Of a stretch of DNA of 64,000 bases, positions 28,162 through 37,875 are shown one piece after another. The position numbers were made by a program, and so were the translations under genes. The DNA lies in NCBI RefSeq assembly GCF_000145035.1, contig NC_014387.1:186001-250000 (forward strand). Direction: 5' to 3'. The notes beneath the pieces were generated by a model. That model was not told where the DNA came from. It was given only the letters and a program-made list of their open reading frames with translations, and made no database searches. The DNA is from Butyrivibrio proteoclasticus B316 (GTDB taxonomy: Bacteria > Bacillota > Clostridia > Lachnospirales > Lachnospiraceae). How positions within the stretch are numbered: position 1 is the stretch's first letter; every line of letters begins with the position of its first letter.

Positions 28162-30534
28162 ATGTATGAGTTTATAAGAAGTCATCAACTTAATATGATG
28201 TTGGAACTAAGCTCAGCTTGTTTCACTATGGCACTGCTCCTTCTCATCACCAAATTCTTGACCAAAAAGCGTAAGTGGATTCTGATAATGATGGAGCTTA
28301 TAGCTACAACCCTGCTTATTTCTGACAGATATGCTTATATATATAGCGGAGATGTAAGCGCTACGGGCTATGTCATGGTAAGAATCAGTAACTGCCTTGT
28401 ATTCTTCATGACATCAGCGATCGTGTTAGGATTTAATCTGTATCTGACCGATCTTCTTACTGCAGAAGGCAAGATGGATAAGGTTCCGGGAAGAATCACT
28501 TTTGTTAACATTATTTCAGTGATTGGTATGGTACTTGCGATCATAGCAGCCTTTACAGGCTTATATTACAGCTTTGATGCCAATAATATATATCACCGCG
28601 GTCCGGGCTTTTTGATAAGTTACATAATACCGATAATTGGACCTATCATTCAGTACACTGTCATTGTTCAGTACAAGGAGAAATTCAGCCGACTGATCTA
28701 CATTGCACTGGTACTGTATCTGGTTGTTCCTGTTTTTTGCGGTATTGTGCAGATATTTGCTTATGGTATATCTATAGTCAACATGGCTATGGTCCTGGTA
28801 TCTATTTTCCTGTATGTGTTTACATATCTTGATGTAAATGAGGCTGTTATCAGAGCCCACGCTATTGAGATGGAACAGCTCGATGAAGACAGGAAGAGCA
28901 TTAAGAGGCTGTTTGATCAGACTGCAACAGCATTTGTAGCAGCTATGGAAAAAAAGGATCCTTATCCTCCGGGACATTCAGCCATTGCAGCTGAAATCGC
29001 GGGAAGGATTGCAAAGAGTCTCGGAAAAGAACAGGATGAGATTGATGAGATATATTATGCTGCGCTTTTGCATAACGTAGGAATAATGGGAATTCCTGAT
29101 GGTGTTGTGGAAAACCTTGATAAGTTGTCTCCCGAGCAGTATGAGGTATTTAAAAAGACTCCGATCATAAGCGCAGAGATTCTGTCTAACATAACCGAGT
29201 ATCCGATACTTGCTGAGGCTGCCAAGTATGGAAATGAGAAATATGACGGAAGCGGCTACCCTGAGGGACTTAAAGGAGAGGAAATACCTGAGGTTGCAAG
29301 GATCATGGCAGTTATAGATAAATATGATGTCATGACCACTAAGTCCAAATTCAGCGATCCGTTGCCGGAACCACTTGTTAGAGAGGAATTTATTAAAGAG
29401 TCCGGTATCTCTTTTGACCCGCAGATAGCAGATATCATGATAGACATTATTGATACTGATGCCAAGGATGAAGGTGTTGCCGGAGTTCATTTGCATAACG
29501 AAATAGAAAAAGAGCTGGAATGCGGTAAGTACAGAGACAAGATATCTTCGGGAATACCGGTAGACAATGTTACTACGACCATAAGCTTTCGTTGCACATC
29601 TAACAAGAAGAGCCCCGGGGATTTCTCGATGCCTTCTATCATAGTGTTTGACTCCTATGACAAGCGTGTTCACAGTAATCCTAAGTCTATCAAGGCATAC
29701 AAATACACAGAATATGGCGAATTGTGGTTTGATGGACATCATATTTCAACTGATGCCAGGAATATGGAGGTGACAATAGAAAAAATAGGTGATGACGTCA
29801 ACTGGACGGAAGGAAAATACGTTATCATGGCCACCAAGTTTGAGGACCATGTCAAGATTAATATGACAGACGGCCATAAGGATATGGAGGTTATGATCGC
29901 ACTTCCTGACAGCTCCAAATTTGCTGAAGTTGCAATTACAGGTGAAAACTGCCTGATCAGTGATATCACAGTTGAAAGGGATGAAGTGGAAACTACCGAG
30001 GATGATATCACAAGGATTGCAGAGGCAGTAAGCTATATAGAGCGCATGGAATCGGATGCTCCTAATTTACAGATTGACAATCACCGGTCTGCTTATACTG
30101 ATGGAATTGAAATTAAGAATTACATTGATCTTGCCTTCCATTCAATGTCACTTCCGGCATCTGACCTGGTATGGCACTGCCCGTATATTGTCATATTCTA
30201 TTCCGAAAATGGCATTGTTGGCGGGCCGGGATACAAAGAGTTTGCCCTTATCAAACTAAATGGTGAGATAGACAGAAGTGGTATATATGCTTATAACACA
30301 TTTTCCATGAAGAGAACGGGTGATTTCCCTGGCTGGAATGTGTGGAAGGAAACCAACAAATCAGGACTTGAATACGAAGTAAGCTTTACTCGTAAGGGAA
30401 GTACCGTGACCTTGAAAACTACAAATCTTGGCGTGGAAATACAGAACGTTACTAGTGTTACAGACGGCGGAGATAAGATATATGCGGCCATAACAGGAGA
30501 TACTGTAGCGATCACGGATATCAGGATCAAGTGA
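28162..30534 (+). CDS. Membrane protein with degenerate HD-GYP domain and C-terminal beta-rich repeats
   Basis: A 790-residue protein. Residues 1-235 hold seven hydrophobic helices. A coiled linker leads to an HD-GYP-like domain (about 250-430). The catalytic pair is H304-N305 in LLHNVGIMGIP instead of HD. The HHE motif is replaced by [14 protein letters not shown], and the later D of ADVYD is shifted. Loss of these metal ligands suggests a binding rather than hydrolysing protein. The last 350 residues contain two similar beta-rich stretches that may bind sugar or a membrane ligand. It follows the kinase gene after 19 bases, with AGGAGC as ribosome site. Confidence 0.75.
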   Translation: MYEFIRSHQLNMMLELSSACFTMALLLLITKFLTKKRKWILIMMELIATTLLISDRYAYIYSGDVSATGYVMVRISNCLVFFMTSAIVLGFNLYLTDLLTAEGKMDKVPGRITFVNIISVIGMVLAIIAAFTGLYYSFDANNIYHRGPGFLISYIIPIIGPIIQYTVIVQYKEKFSRLIYIALVLYLVVPVFCGIVQIFAYGISIVNMAMVLVSIFLYVFTYLDVNEAVIRAHAIEMEQLDEDRKSIKRLFDQTATAFVAAMEKKDPYPPGHSAIAAEIAGRIAKSLGKEQDEIDEIYYAALLHNVGIMGIPDGVVENLDKLSPEQYEVFKKTPIISAEILSNITEYPILAEAAKYGNEKYDGSGYPEGLKGEEIPEVARIMAVIDKYDVMTTKSKFSDPLPEPLVREEFIKESGISFDPQIADIMIDIIDTDAKDEGVAGVHLHNEIEKELECGKYRDKISSGIPVDNVTTTISFRCTSNKKSPGDFSMPSIIVFDSYDKRVHSNPKSIKAYKYTEYGELWFDGHHISTDARNMEVTIEKIGDDVNWTEGKYVIMATKFEDHVKINMTDGHKDMEVMIALPDSSKFAEVAITGENCLISDITVERDEVETTEDDITRIAEAVSYIERMESDAPNLQIDNHRSAYTDGIEIKNYIDLAFHSMSLPASDLVWHCPYIVIFYSENGIVGGPGYKEFALIKLNGEIDRSGIYAYNTFSMKRTGDFPGWNVWKETNKSGLEYEVSFTRKGSTVTLKTTNLGVEIQNVTSVTDGGDKIYAAITGDTVAITDIRIK

Positions 30535-30600
30535 CAATAATCAAGAAGTATCTAGCAAGATACGAAATGAAAAGGTGGGGGATAATTTGTAAGATATACT

Positions 30601-30649
30601 TGATGTAGAATTGCGAGAATGAAGAAGTTATGGAGCAATTCGTATATCA
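30601..30649 (+). promoter_or_regulatory. GAGAAYGA-loop hairpin in the xylB leader
   Basis: An outer stem TGATGTA (30601-30607) with TATATCA (30643-30649) and an inner stem GAATTGC (30608-30614) with GCAATTC (30635-30641) enclose GAGAATGAAGAAGTTATGGA. It ends 50 bases before the xylB start. The same layout recurs before the GH67 gene. Confidence 0.65.
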
Positions 30650-30699
30650 TGAAGCAGATAAATAACAGATATAATAACAGATAATTTAGGAGGACAGGT

Positions 30700-32169
30700 A
30701 TGCTTTATATCGGTGTAGATTTGGGGACATCGTCCGTTAAGCTTGTGCTTATGGATGAAACAGGTAAGATTCATGGAACAGTTACTAAGGAGTATCCTTT
30801 ATATTTCCCACAGCCGGGATGGTCTGAGCAGAAACCTGAGGATTGGTACACACAGGCTATAGCTGGACTTAAGGAGCTTCTTGAAAATGTAGATAAGTCA
30901 CAGGTTGCAGGTATCAGTTTTGGCGGACAGATGCATGGTCTTGTAATTCTTGACGAGAATGACGAGGTTATTCGTCCTGCAATTTTGTGGAATGACGGCA
31001 GAACTCAGAAACAGGTAGATTACCTCAACAACGAGATTGGCAAAGAGACTCTTTCCAAGTACACAGCTAATATCGCTTTTGCTGGATTTACAGCACCTAA
31101 GATTCTCTGGGTTAAGGAGAATGAACCTGAGAATTTCAAGAGAATCAAGAAAATAATGCTTCCTAAGGATTATCTTGCTTATAAGCTTTCAGGAACATTC
31201 TGCACAGATTATTCAGATGCTTCAGGAATGCTTCTTCTGGACGTACAGAACCGCAAGTGGTCCAAAGAGATGTGTGATATCTGTGGAATAACAGAGGATT
31301 TACTTCCTACTCTTTACGACAGCTCAGAGAAGGTTGGTCAGCTTAAGGCAGAATTGGCCAAGGAACTGGGACTTTCTGAAAACGTAGTTATAGCAGCAGG
31401 TGCCGGAGACAACGCGGCAGCAGCTGTAGGAACAGGTACAGTTGGCAATAATAAGTGCAATATTTCCCTTGGAACAAGTGGAACAATCTTCATGTCATCT
31501 GACAATTTTGCTGTAGACAGCAATAACGCACTTCACTCTTTTGACCATGCTGACGGACACTTCCATCTTATGGGATGCATGCTCAGTGCAGCCAGCTGCA
31601 ATAAATGGTGGAACGATGAGATCCTTAAGACCAAGGATTACGCTGCAGAGCAGAAGGGCATTGAGAAGCTTGGAGAGAACCATGTATTCTTCCTGCCATA
31701 TCTTATGGGAGAGAGATCACCTTGGAACAATCCTAATGCCCGTGCTACATTTACAGGTATCACAATGGATACAACAAGAGAAGATATGACTCAGGCAGTT
31801 CTTGAGGGCGTTGCATTTGCTACCAGGGATATGTATGAAGTTGCCAAGTCTATCGGCGTTGCTCCTAAGAGAACAATGATCTGTGGCGGCGGTGCCAAGA
31901 GCCCTCTTTGGAGAAAGATGATCGCAAACATCCTCAACGTAGAAGTTGATGTTCCTGTTTGTGAAGAAGGCCCTGGAATGGGCGGTGCTATGCTTGCTAT
32001 GGTTGCATGTGGTGCTTATAAGAGTGTAGAAGAGGCTGCAGCAGCTATTGTCAAGGTTGATAAGACAGAGAAGCCGGATCCTGAGCTTGTTGCCAAGTAC
32101 GAGGCAAGATATCAGCAGTTTAAGACTATTTACCCTGCATTAAAAGAAACTTTCGATAAAATTATTTAA
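30700..32169 (+). CDS. xylB: Xylulokinase
   Basis: A FGGY-family sugar kinase of 489 residues that phosphorylates D-xylulose. The N-terminal nucleotide-binding part starts IGVDLGTSSVKLVLMDE. The second motif MHGLVILDENDEVIRPAILW is typical of xylulokinases. The catalytic base is D237 in AAGAGDNAAAAVGTG. The C-terminal ICGGGAKSPLWRKM stretch is intact. AGGAGG precedes the start. The hairpin in the leader suggests post-transcriptional control. It opens the xylan locus, but no xylose isomerase gene is in the window. Confidence 0.93.
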   Translation: MLYIGVDLGTSSVKLVLMDETGKIHGTVTKEYPLYFPQPGWSEQKPEDWYTQAIAGLKELLENVDKSQVAGISFGGQMHGLVILDENDEVIRPAILWNDGRTQKQVDYLNNEIGKETLSKYTANIAFAGFTAPKILWVKENEPENFKRIKKIMLPKDYLAYKLSGTFCTDYSDASGMLLLDVQNRKWSKEMCDICGITEDLLPTLYDSSEKVGQLKAELAKELGLSENVVIAAGAGDNAAAAVGTGTVGNNKCNISLGTSGTIFMSSDNFAVDSNNALHSFDHADGHFHLMGCMLSAASCNKWWNDEILKTKDYAAEQKGIEKLGENHVFFLPYLMGERSPWNNPNARATFTGITMDTTREDMTQAVLEGVAFATRDMYEVAKSIGVAPKRTMICGGGAKSPLWRKMIANILNVEVDVPVCEEGPGMGGAMLAMVACGAYKSVEEAAAAIVKVDKTEKPDPELVAKYEARYQQFKTIYPALKETFDKII

Positions 32170-32247
32170 ATAAATACAATACGCAAGAATTGATAATAAA
32201 TAGGCTTTAATTACGCGGTAATAGTAAGCGCCTGTTTGTATAATATA

Positions 32248-32284
32248 AAATGTTCAAATTTGATGGTTATAGTTTTGAACATTT
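32248..32284 (+). promoter_or_regulatory. Inverted repeat before the esterase gene
   Basis: AAATGTTCAAA (32248-32258) and TTTGAACATTT (32274-32284) form a perfect 11-base inverted repeat in the 142-base gap. TATAAT at 32239-32244 directly precedes it, so it may be an operator after a promoter, or a 5' RNA stem. Confidence 0.5.
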
Positions 32285-32311
32285 AGTACTCGAAAACGAG
32301 GAGATTATACA

Positions 32312-34321
32312 ATGTCAGGACTTAGATTACCGCGTATTTTGTCGGATGGAGCAGTTTTACAGCGTAGAAAGACCATTCACATCTGGGGATGGGATGAAGC
32401 CGGTTCGAATATTTCAGTTGCATTAACAGAAGCTGATAAAGAGAGCACGCAGAATGATGATATTCTCAGCTCCGGAAGCTGCATATGTAAAGAAAACGGA
32501 AGATTTGATATGTATCTTCCTGCCAGAGAAAGTGGCGGCCCTTACAAACTTGTAGTATCAGATGATAAGGGGGAAGAGGTTGTAGTAAGTGATGTTATGA
32601 TTGGCCTTGTGTGGTTCTGCTCAGGCCAGTCCAACATGGAGCTGCCTGTGATCAGAGTTAAGGATAAATATCCGGAGCTATTGGAAATAGCAGATAACAA
32701 CAAGGTCAGAACCTTTAAGATCACAGAGGACAGTAGCTTTGAAGGGCCTCTTGAGGAGCTTCGTTCAGGTAGCTGGACTTGTGTAAGCAAAGAGTCCATT
32801 ACAAGCTTTTCTGCTACAGGCTACTTTTTTGCTGATCATCTGCAGAAGCTTACAGGTCAGACAGTTGGCTTTATAAATGCAAGTCTAGGAGGATCAAGGA
32901 TTTCCTCATGGATGAGCAGAGGAATGCTTGAGGGCTATGATGAGCTCCTGGCAGAAGCAGATAAATACTCAGATGCAGAATTCAGGAAACAGGTTATGGA
33001 GACCAATATGGTTAACGGCAATACCTGGAGAAGTAATCTGTATGAGTCGGATCTTGGAATCAAAGAGCATTGGGATGCCTGGGATGGCAACGAAGATGCT
33101 GATAATGATAAATGGAAACCTTTTGCAATACCTTCATTTTTCAAGGGAACGGAGCTTGATGGCTTTATTGGAAGCGTCTGGTTTAGGAGAAAGTTTGATC
33201 TTCCGGTGGAACTTGCAGGGCAGAAGGCCCGTCTTTTCCTGGGAACGATAGTTGATAATGATGTTGTATTTGTAAATGGCCAGAGAGTGGGAGATACACC
33301 TTATCAGTATCCGCCGCGCAAATATGATATTCCTGAAGGACTTACCAGGGAAAAAGATAATACGATAGTGATCAGAGTCTGCGTAGAAACGGGATTTGGC
33401 AGATTTACTCCTGACAAGGATTACAAGATCTTTAATGATAAATGCTCAGTCAGACTTGATAGCTTTGATGATATGACAGAAAGCTCTTGTGATAAGCATT
33501 GGAAGTTCAGGATTGGTGCAAGGTGCGACATGATCCCGCCTACAGATTTTATCAACTGGAAGTCAACAGGATTATATAATGCAATGACTGCACCATGTCA
33601 CAACTTCCCTATTGATGGAGTTTGCTGGTATCAGGGCGAATCCAACATTGAGGATGGCTATGATTACAATGCACTTACGATCAGACAGGTAGAAGGCTAT
33701 CGCAAGGCATGGAACGAAGAAAACCTGCCATTTATCGGAGTGTCTCTTCCGAATTTCACAATAGATTCACCTGTAACAGATGACTGGGGTAAGTTCAGAC
33801 TTACTCAGGCAAGGCTCCTTGAGCTTCCTGCTACAGGACTTGCAATAACCATGGGACTTGGCGAAGATAATGATCTTCATCCTGTCACCAAAAAACCAAT
33901 CGGAGAAAGACTTGCTTTGTGGGCAGCACATCTCAAATATTGTTATAATGGAGAGTACATGGGTCCTGAAATAACAAGTATTAATAGGGTGACCGATCAG
34001 GAAGGACGAAAAGCGTTTAAGATAAGTCTTAGTCATTCCAAGGGTCTCTGTGTTGTAGATGCAGGTAAGGGAACGGAAATAACAGATTTATATATTAAGA
34101 CTAAAAAGGATAGGGTACTTGCTAAAGTGATACTAGATACAGACAACGGGGGACTACTGGTATACGTAGAGGATGACGCGGCTTATGAAGAAGCCAGTGA
34201 GATTATGTATTGCGTTGATAATACATATTCAGGAGGACTTATTTCAAACGAGACTGGAATACCGATGGGGCCATTTCTTGAAGTGATTGACGGTAATAAG
34301 AAGGGTAAACAGTCAGCCTGA
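32312..34321 (+). CDS. Sialate O-acetylesterase-like carbohydrate esterase
   Basis: A 669-residue SGNH-type esterase. The nucleophile block is FCSGQSNMELPV and a second block is CWYQGESNIEDGYDY, both typical of the SASA/acetylxylan esterase families. A beta-rich domain (about 290-400) like the jelly roll of GH2 proteins is inserted between the blocks. There is no signal peptide, so it would act inside the cell, removing acetyl groups from imported xylo-oligosaccharides. The exact sugar cannot be told from sequence. The gene follows xylB and is followed by a GH2 gene after 28 bases. Confidence 0.8.
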   Translation: MSGLRLPRILSDGAVLQRRKTIHIWGWDEAGSNISVALTEADKESTQNDDILSSGSCICKENGRFDMYLPARESGGPYKLVVSDDKGEEVVVSDVMIGLVWFCSGQSNMELPVIRVKDKYPELLEIADNNKVRTFKITEDSSFEGPLEELRSGSWTCVSKESITSFSATGYFFADHLQKLTGQTVGFINASLGGSRISSWMSRGMLEGYDELLAEADKYSDAEFRKQVMETNMVNGNTWRSNLYESDLGIKEHWDAWDGNEDADNDKWKPFAIPSFFKGTELDGFIGSVWFRRKFDLPVELAGQKARLFLGTIVDNDVVFVNGQRVGDTPYQYPPRKYDIPEGLTREKDNTIVIRVCVETGFGRFTPDKDYKIFNDKCSVRLDSFDDMTESSCDKHWKFRIGARCDMIPPTDFINWKSTGLYNAMTAPCHNFPIDGVCWYQGESNIEDGYDYNALTIRQVEGYRKAWNEENLPFIGVSLPNFTIDSPVTDDWGKFRLTQARLLELPATGLAITMGLGEDNDLHPVTKKPIGERLALWAAHLKYCYNGEYMGPEITSINRVTDQEGRKAFKISLSHSKGLCVVDAGKGTEITDLYIKTKKDRVLAKVILDTDNGGLLVYVEDDAAYEEASEIMYCVDNTYSGGLISNETGIPMGPFLEVIDGNKKGKQSA

Positions 34322-34349
34322 ATCGATACCTTTAATAGAAGGGGTATAA

Positions 34350-37300
34350 ATGAAAAGACTTTTTGTTGATGGATGGAAATTTTGGGAGTCGGAATACGGA
34401 AGCAGCTATGAGCAGATGATGAGCCACCTTGAGGAGTTTAAAGAGGTGGCTGTTCCGCATGATTATATGATCACGGACATAGATGCTCTCTATAGGGACA
34501 GTACAGGCTGGTATATTAAGAGTCTGGATCTGACAGCAGCTGATCTTAAAAGGGAGCTGTTTCTGATATTCGACGGTATTTATATGGACAGTATCGTCTA
34601 TATAAATGGTGTGGTCGCAGGTGAATGGAAGTATGGATATTCTCAGTTCATACTCAAGATCACAGACTTTGTACAAGAGGGAAGAAATGAACTGGCTGTT
34701 GCAGCCAGATGTAAGTTCCCTAATACCAGATGGTACTCTGGAGCAGGAATATTTAGAAATGTCTGGATATGTGACTATGACAAAACCTATATTCCTGAAA
34801 ATGGAGTATATGTACATTCATCCAGGCTTGGAGAGAGAATTCGCGGCTTAGAGGCAGCAGGTGATTTTGATAATAAGGCTGTATCTGATTATGAGATTAT
34901 TGTGACGACAGAAATTTGCGGTCCGGATAAGAATAATCTTGATGTAGAGCATAGCCTGTATGATGCTGATGGAGGCAGGGTCTCATTGGAGGAAGTGCCT
35001 GTTTCTGGCGATGTCAAGAAACCTGCAAGTGCTCTTGCAGGCGGAAATGTGATCAACAATAAAGAGGAATCTGTGATCCTTGTTCATAAATATATAGTCA
35101 GAGATGTCAGGGAATGGGATGTTACAGCTCCAAACAGATATAAACTTGTAACAAGTCTTATGTCTGAAACTGAGGAAACAGCTATTGGCTTTAGAGATGC
35201 TTTCATGGATCCTGAGAGAGGCTTTTTCCTAAATGGCAGGAACATGAAGCTAAATGGTGTGTGTCTTCATCATGACCTGGGAGCTCTTGGCTCTGCATTT
35301 AACAAGTCTGCCATGAGGAGAAGACTTATTCAGCTAAAAGAGATGGGAGTAAACGCCATCAGGATGACTCACAATATGTACGATCCTCAGGTTCTGGAGC
35401 TTGCTGATGAAATGGGATTTCTTCTCATATCAGAAGCTTTTGATATGTGGGAAGGAGCCAAGACTGAGTTTGACTATGCAAGGTTTTTCCCTGACTGGCA
35501 CGGAAGAGATGTTGCAAGCTGGGTGAGAAGAGACAGGAATCACCCCTCAGTTATTCTGTGGAGTATAGGAAATGAAATCTATGATACCCATTCAAGTGAC
35601 AGGGGACAGGAGGTTACAAGAGATCTCAAGAGTCTTGTTGAACTTCACGATCCTCTTATGAATGGCAGAGCCACGATAGGCTCTAACTACATGCCTTGGG
35701 AGAAAGCTCAGAAGTGTGCTGATATCCTCAAGGTTGCAGGCTATAATTACGCTGAGAATTATTATGAGAAGCATCATAAAGAGCATCCTGACTGGATCAT
35801 ATATGGAAGTGAGACCTACTCAATTGTTCAGAGTAGAGGCGTATATCATTTCCCTCTTTCGGTTCCTACACTATCCGACAGTGATGAGCAGTGTTCATCG
35901 CTTGGCAACAGCACAACCAGCTGGGGAGCAGACAGTATAGAGAACTGTATCTGCAGGGACAGAGACATGGAGTTTTCCATGGGGCAGTTCATTTGGACCG
36001 GTTATGACTATATTGGCGAGCCTACTCCATATCAGACCAAGAATTCATATTTTGGCCTCATTGATACAGCAGGTTTTTATAAAGATGCCTTTTATGCCTG
36101 GAAATCAGCCTGGGTGAGTGTTGATAGGGACCCGTTTGTTCATGTTTTCCCGTACTGGGATTATAACGAAGGACAGATCATTGATATAAGAGTGTGCAGT
36201 AATGCGGATATTGTTGAGCTCTTTGTAAATGGTAAGAGTTACGGCAGGCAGACACTGACACATGCTCCGCACAGTGGCAATAAGATATTTGCAGACTATC
36301 AGGTTCCATATGAAAAGGGCGAGATAGTAGCTGTTTGTTATGACAAAGAGGGGCACGAGCTTGCAAGAGACAGCCACAGATCCTTTGGAGACACAGATAG
36401 CTTTGTGGTAACAATAGACCATAGACTTGATGCGTATAGGAGCAAAGGTAATAGGGCTGAAGGTGCTGAACTTGTTTTTGCCGAGATCAGTGCCATTGAT
36501 AAAGATGGTAACCCTGTAGAGAATGCTTCTGACTACGTAAAGGTTAATGTGTGTGGTGGAAGACTCATTGGACTTGATAACGGTGACAGTACAGATTATG
36601 ACAGCTATCAGAGCGACACAAGGAAACTCTTTAACGGTAAACTCCTTGCAATAGCTGAGCCTTATGGTGATCCTGATGCAGTTAAGATTAGTGTATCAAG
36701 GGCAGAATATGTGCCTGTCAGAAAGATTGAACTGACAGTAACTAAGGGCAGCAGGTCTTTTGATCCTGATTGTAAGACAGCTGTTGTATCTGCCAGAGTA
36801 TATCCTGAGAATGCTACAGATAAGAGATTGGTGTTCAGAGCTCTTAACCGAAATGGTACAGAGACCAACATAGCAATCCTTTCAGGAGGTATAGGATCTG
36901 CAAATGCAGGAAAATGCAGAATTGAGACAGACGGACAGGATAATAACTGCATTGTAGAAGGGCTTGGAGATGGCTCTTTTACCCTTAGGTGCGAAGCTTA
37001 TGATGGCAGAAATGCAGTGGCTGTTATGTCATGCATAGACTTTACTATAACGGGGCTTGGTAAAGCTTTTCTTGATCCGTACGGATTTATCCCGGGAAGT
37101 CTTTATACATCTTATATCGGAGCTATTGGAAATGGCAACGAACATGGCGTAGCTTCTGCAAGAGGCGAAGAAACGGTAATTACATATAGCGGAATTGATT
37201 TTGGAATCGAGGGTTCAGATGAGATCACAGTACCTATTTTTACGCTTAATGATGATGCCTATGATATCGAAATATGGAAAGGAATACCTGGTGAGGATGG

Positions 37301-37874
37301 TAGTAGACTCCTCAGAGCAGCAGTCTACCAAAAGAAGTCAATTTGGAACGTGTATCAGGAAGATACTTGGAGATTAAGTGAGAGGCTGACAGGAATTCAG
37401 ACGATCAGCTTCAAGGTTTTCCAGAAATTCCACATTAAAGGTTTTTCTTTTACCAGACAGCTCCGCGCATTTACGGACATGCCTGTCCTGAATGCGGATT
37501 CCATCTATGGAGATACATTTACAAGGGCAGCTGACGCGGTTGAGGGAATTGGAAACAATGTTACTCTGGAATTTGATGAGATTAACTTTGGAGAAGGTGG
37601 AACAAGAGGAGTTTCCATCTGTGGAAGAACCAGACAGGGAGCAAATACGCTGCACCTTAGAATGGTGAAAATTGCTGATGAAGAGGGCAAAGGCCAGGTA
37701 ATTGAAGGCGCAGATCAAATTGGTACCGAGGTTAAAGAGATACTTGAGTTCCCGGAGACTTCTGAATATAAAGAAGTCACATTCGAGATAGGCAAAAGAA
37801 TTGGAAAATGGAACATTACTTTTGTATTCCTACCGGGAAGTGACTTCGATTTTAAGAGTTTCAGATTTATTTAG
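34350..37874 (+). CDS. Glycoside hydrolase family 2 enzyme with C-terminal extension
   Basis: A 1174-residue GH2 enzyme without a signal peptide. It has a sugar-binding domain (about 1-170), an Ig-like domain (to about 290) and a catalytic barrel. The acid/base is E409 in ILWSIGNEIYD. The nucleophile is probably E488 in YGSETYS. GQFIWTGYDYIGEPTPY is a further mark. The last 500 residues are beta-rich, including Ig-like and carbohydrate-binding-like parts. GH2 proteins include beta-galactosidases, glucuronidases and xylosidases. In this locus an action on xylan side chains is reasonable but not proven. It is close to the preceding esterase, so probably in the same transcript. Confidence 0.85.
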   Translation: MKRLFVDGWKFWESEYGSSYEQMMSHLEEFKEVAVPHDYMITDIDALYRDSTGWYIKSLDLTAADLKRELFLIFDGIYMDSIVYINGVVAGEWKYGYSQFILKITDFVQEGRNELAVAARCKFPNTRWYSGAGIFRNVWICDYDKTYIPENGVYVHSSRLGERIRGLEAAGDFDNKAVSDYEIIVTTEICGPDKNNLDVEHSLYDADGGRVSLEEVPVSGDVKKPASALAGGNVINNKEESVILVHKYIVRDVREWDVTAPNRYKLVTSLMSETEETAIGFRDAFMDPERGFFLNGRNMKLNGVCLHHDLGALGSAFNKSAMRRRLIQLKEMGVNAIRMTHNMYDPQVLELADEMGFLLISEAFDMWEGAKTEFDYARFFPDWHGRDVASWVRRDRNHPSVILWSIGNEIYDTHSSDRGQEVTRDLKSLVELHDPLMNGRATIGSNYMPWEKAQKCADILKVAGYNYAENYYEKHHKEHPDWIIYGSETYSIVQSRGVYHFPLSVPTLSDSDEQCSSLGNSTTSWGADSIENCICRDRDMEFSMGQFIWTGYDYIGEPTPYQTKNSYFGLIDTAGFYKDAFYAWKSAWVSVDRDPFVHVFPYWDYNEGQIIDIRVCSNADIVELFVNGKSYGRQTLTHAPHSGNKIFADYQVPYEKGEIVAVCYDKEGHELARDSHRSFGDTDSFVVTIDHRLDAYRSKGNRAEGAELVFAEISAIDKDGNPVENASDYVKVNVCGGRLIGLDNGDSTDYDSYQSDTRKLFNGKLLAIAEPYGDPDAVKISVSRAEYVPVRKIELTVTKGSRSFDPDCKTAVVSARVYPENATDKRLVFRALNRNGTETNIAILSGGIGSANAGKCRIETDGQDNNCIVEGLGDGSFTLRCEAYDGRNAVAVMSCIDFTITGLGKAFLDPYGFIPGSLYTSYIGAIGNGNEHGVASARGEETVITYSGIDFGIEGSDEITVPIFTLNDDAYDIEIWKGIPGEDGSRLLRAAVYQKKSIWNVYQEDTWRLSERLTGIQTISFKVFQKFHIKGFSFTRQLRAFTDMPVLNADSIYGDTFTRAADAVEGIGNNVTLEFDEINFGEGGTRGVSICGRTRQGANTLHLRMVKIADEEGKGQVIEGADQIGTEVKEILEFPETSEYKEVTFEIGKRIGKWNITFVFLPGSDFDFKSFRFI

Positions 37875-37875
37875 T

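Noticed and set aside
28978..29742. Minus-strand frame of 254 codons opposite the third signalling gene
   Set aside because: No start site and no recognisable protein pattern; a shadow of the real gene.
30601..30649. Known riboswitch in the xylB leader
   Set aside because: I see no match to a class I know, and the stem is a single small hairpin.
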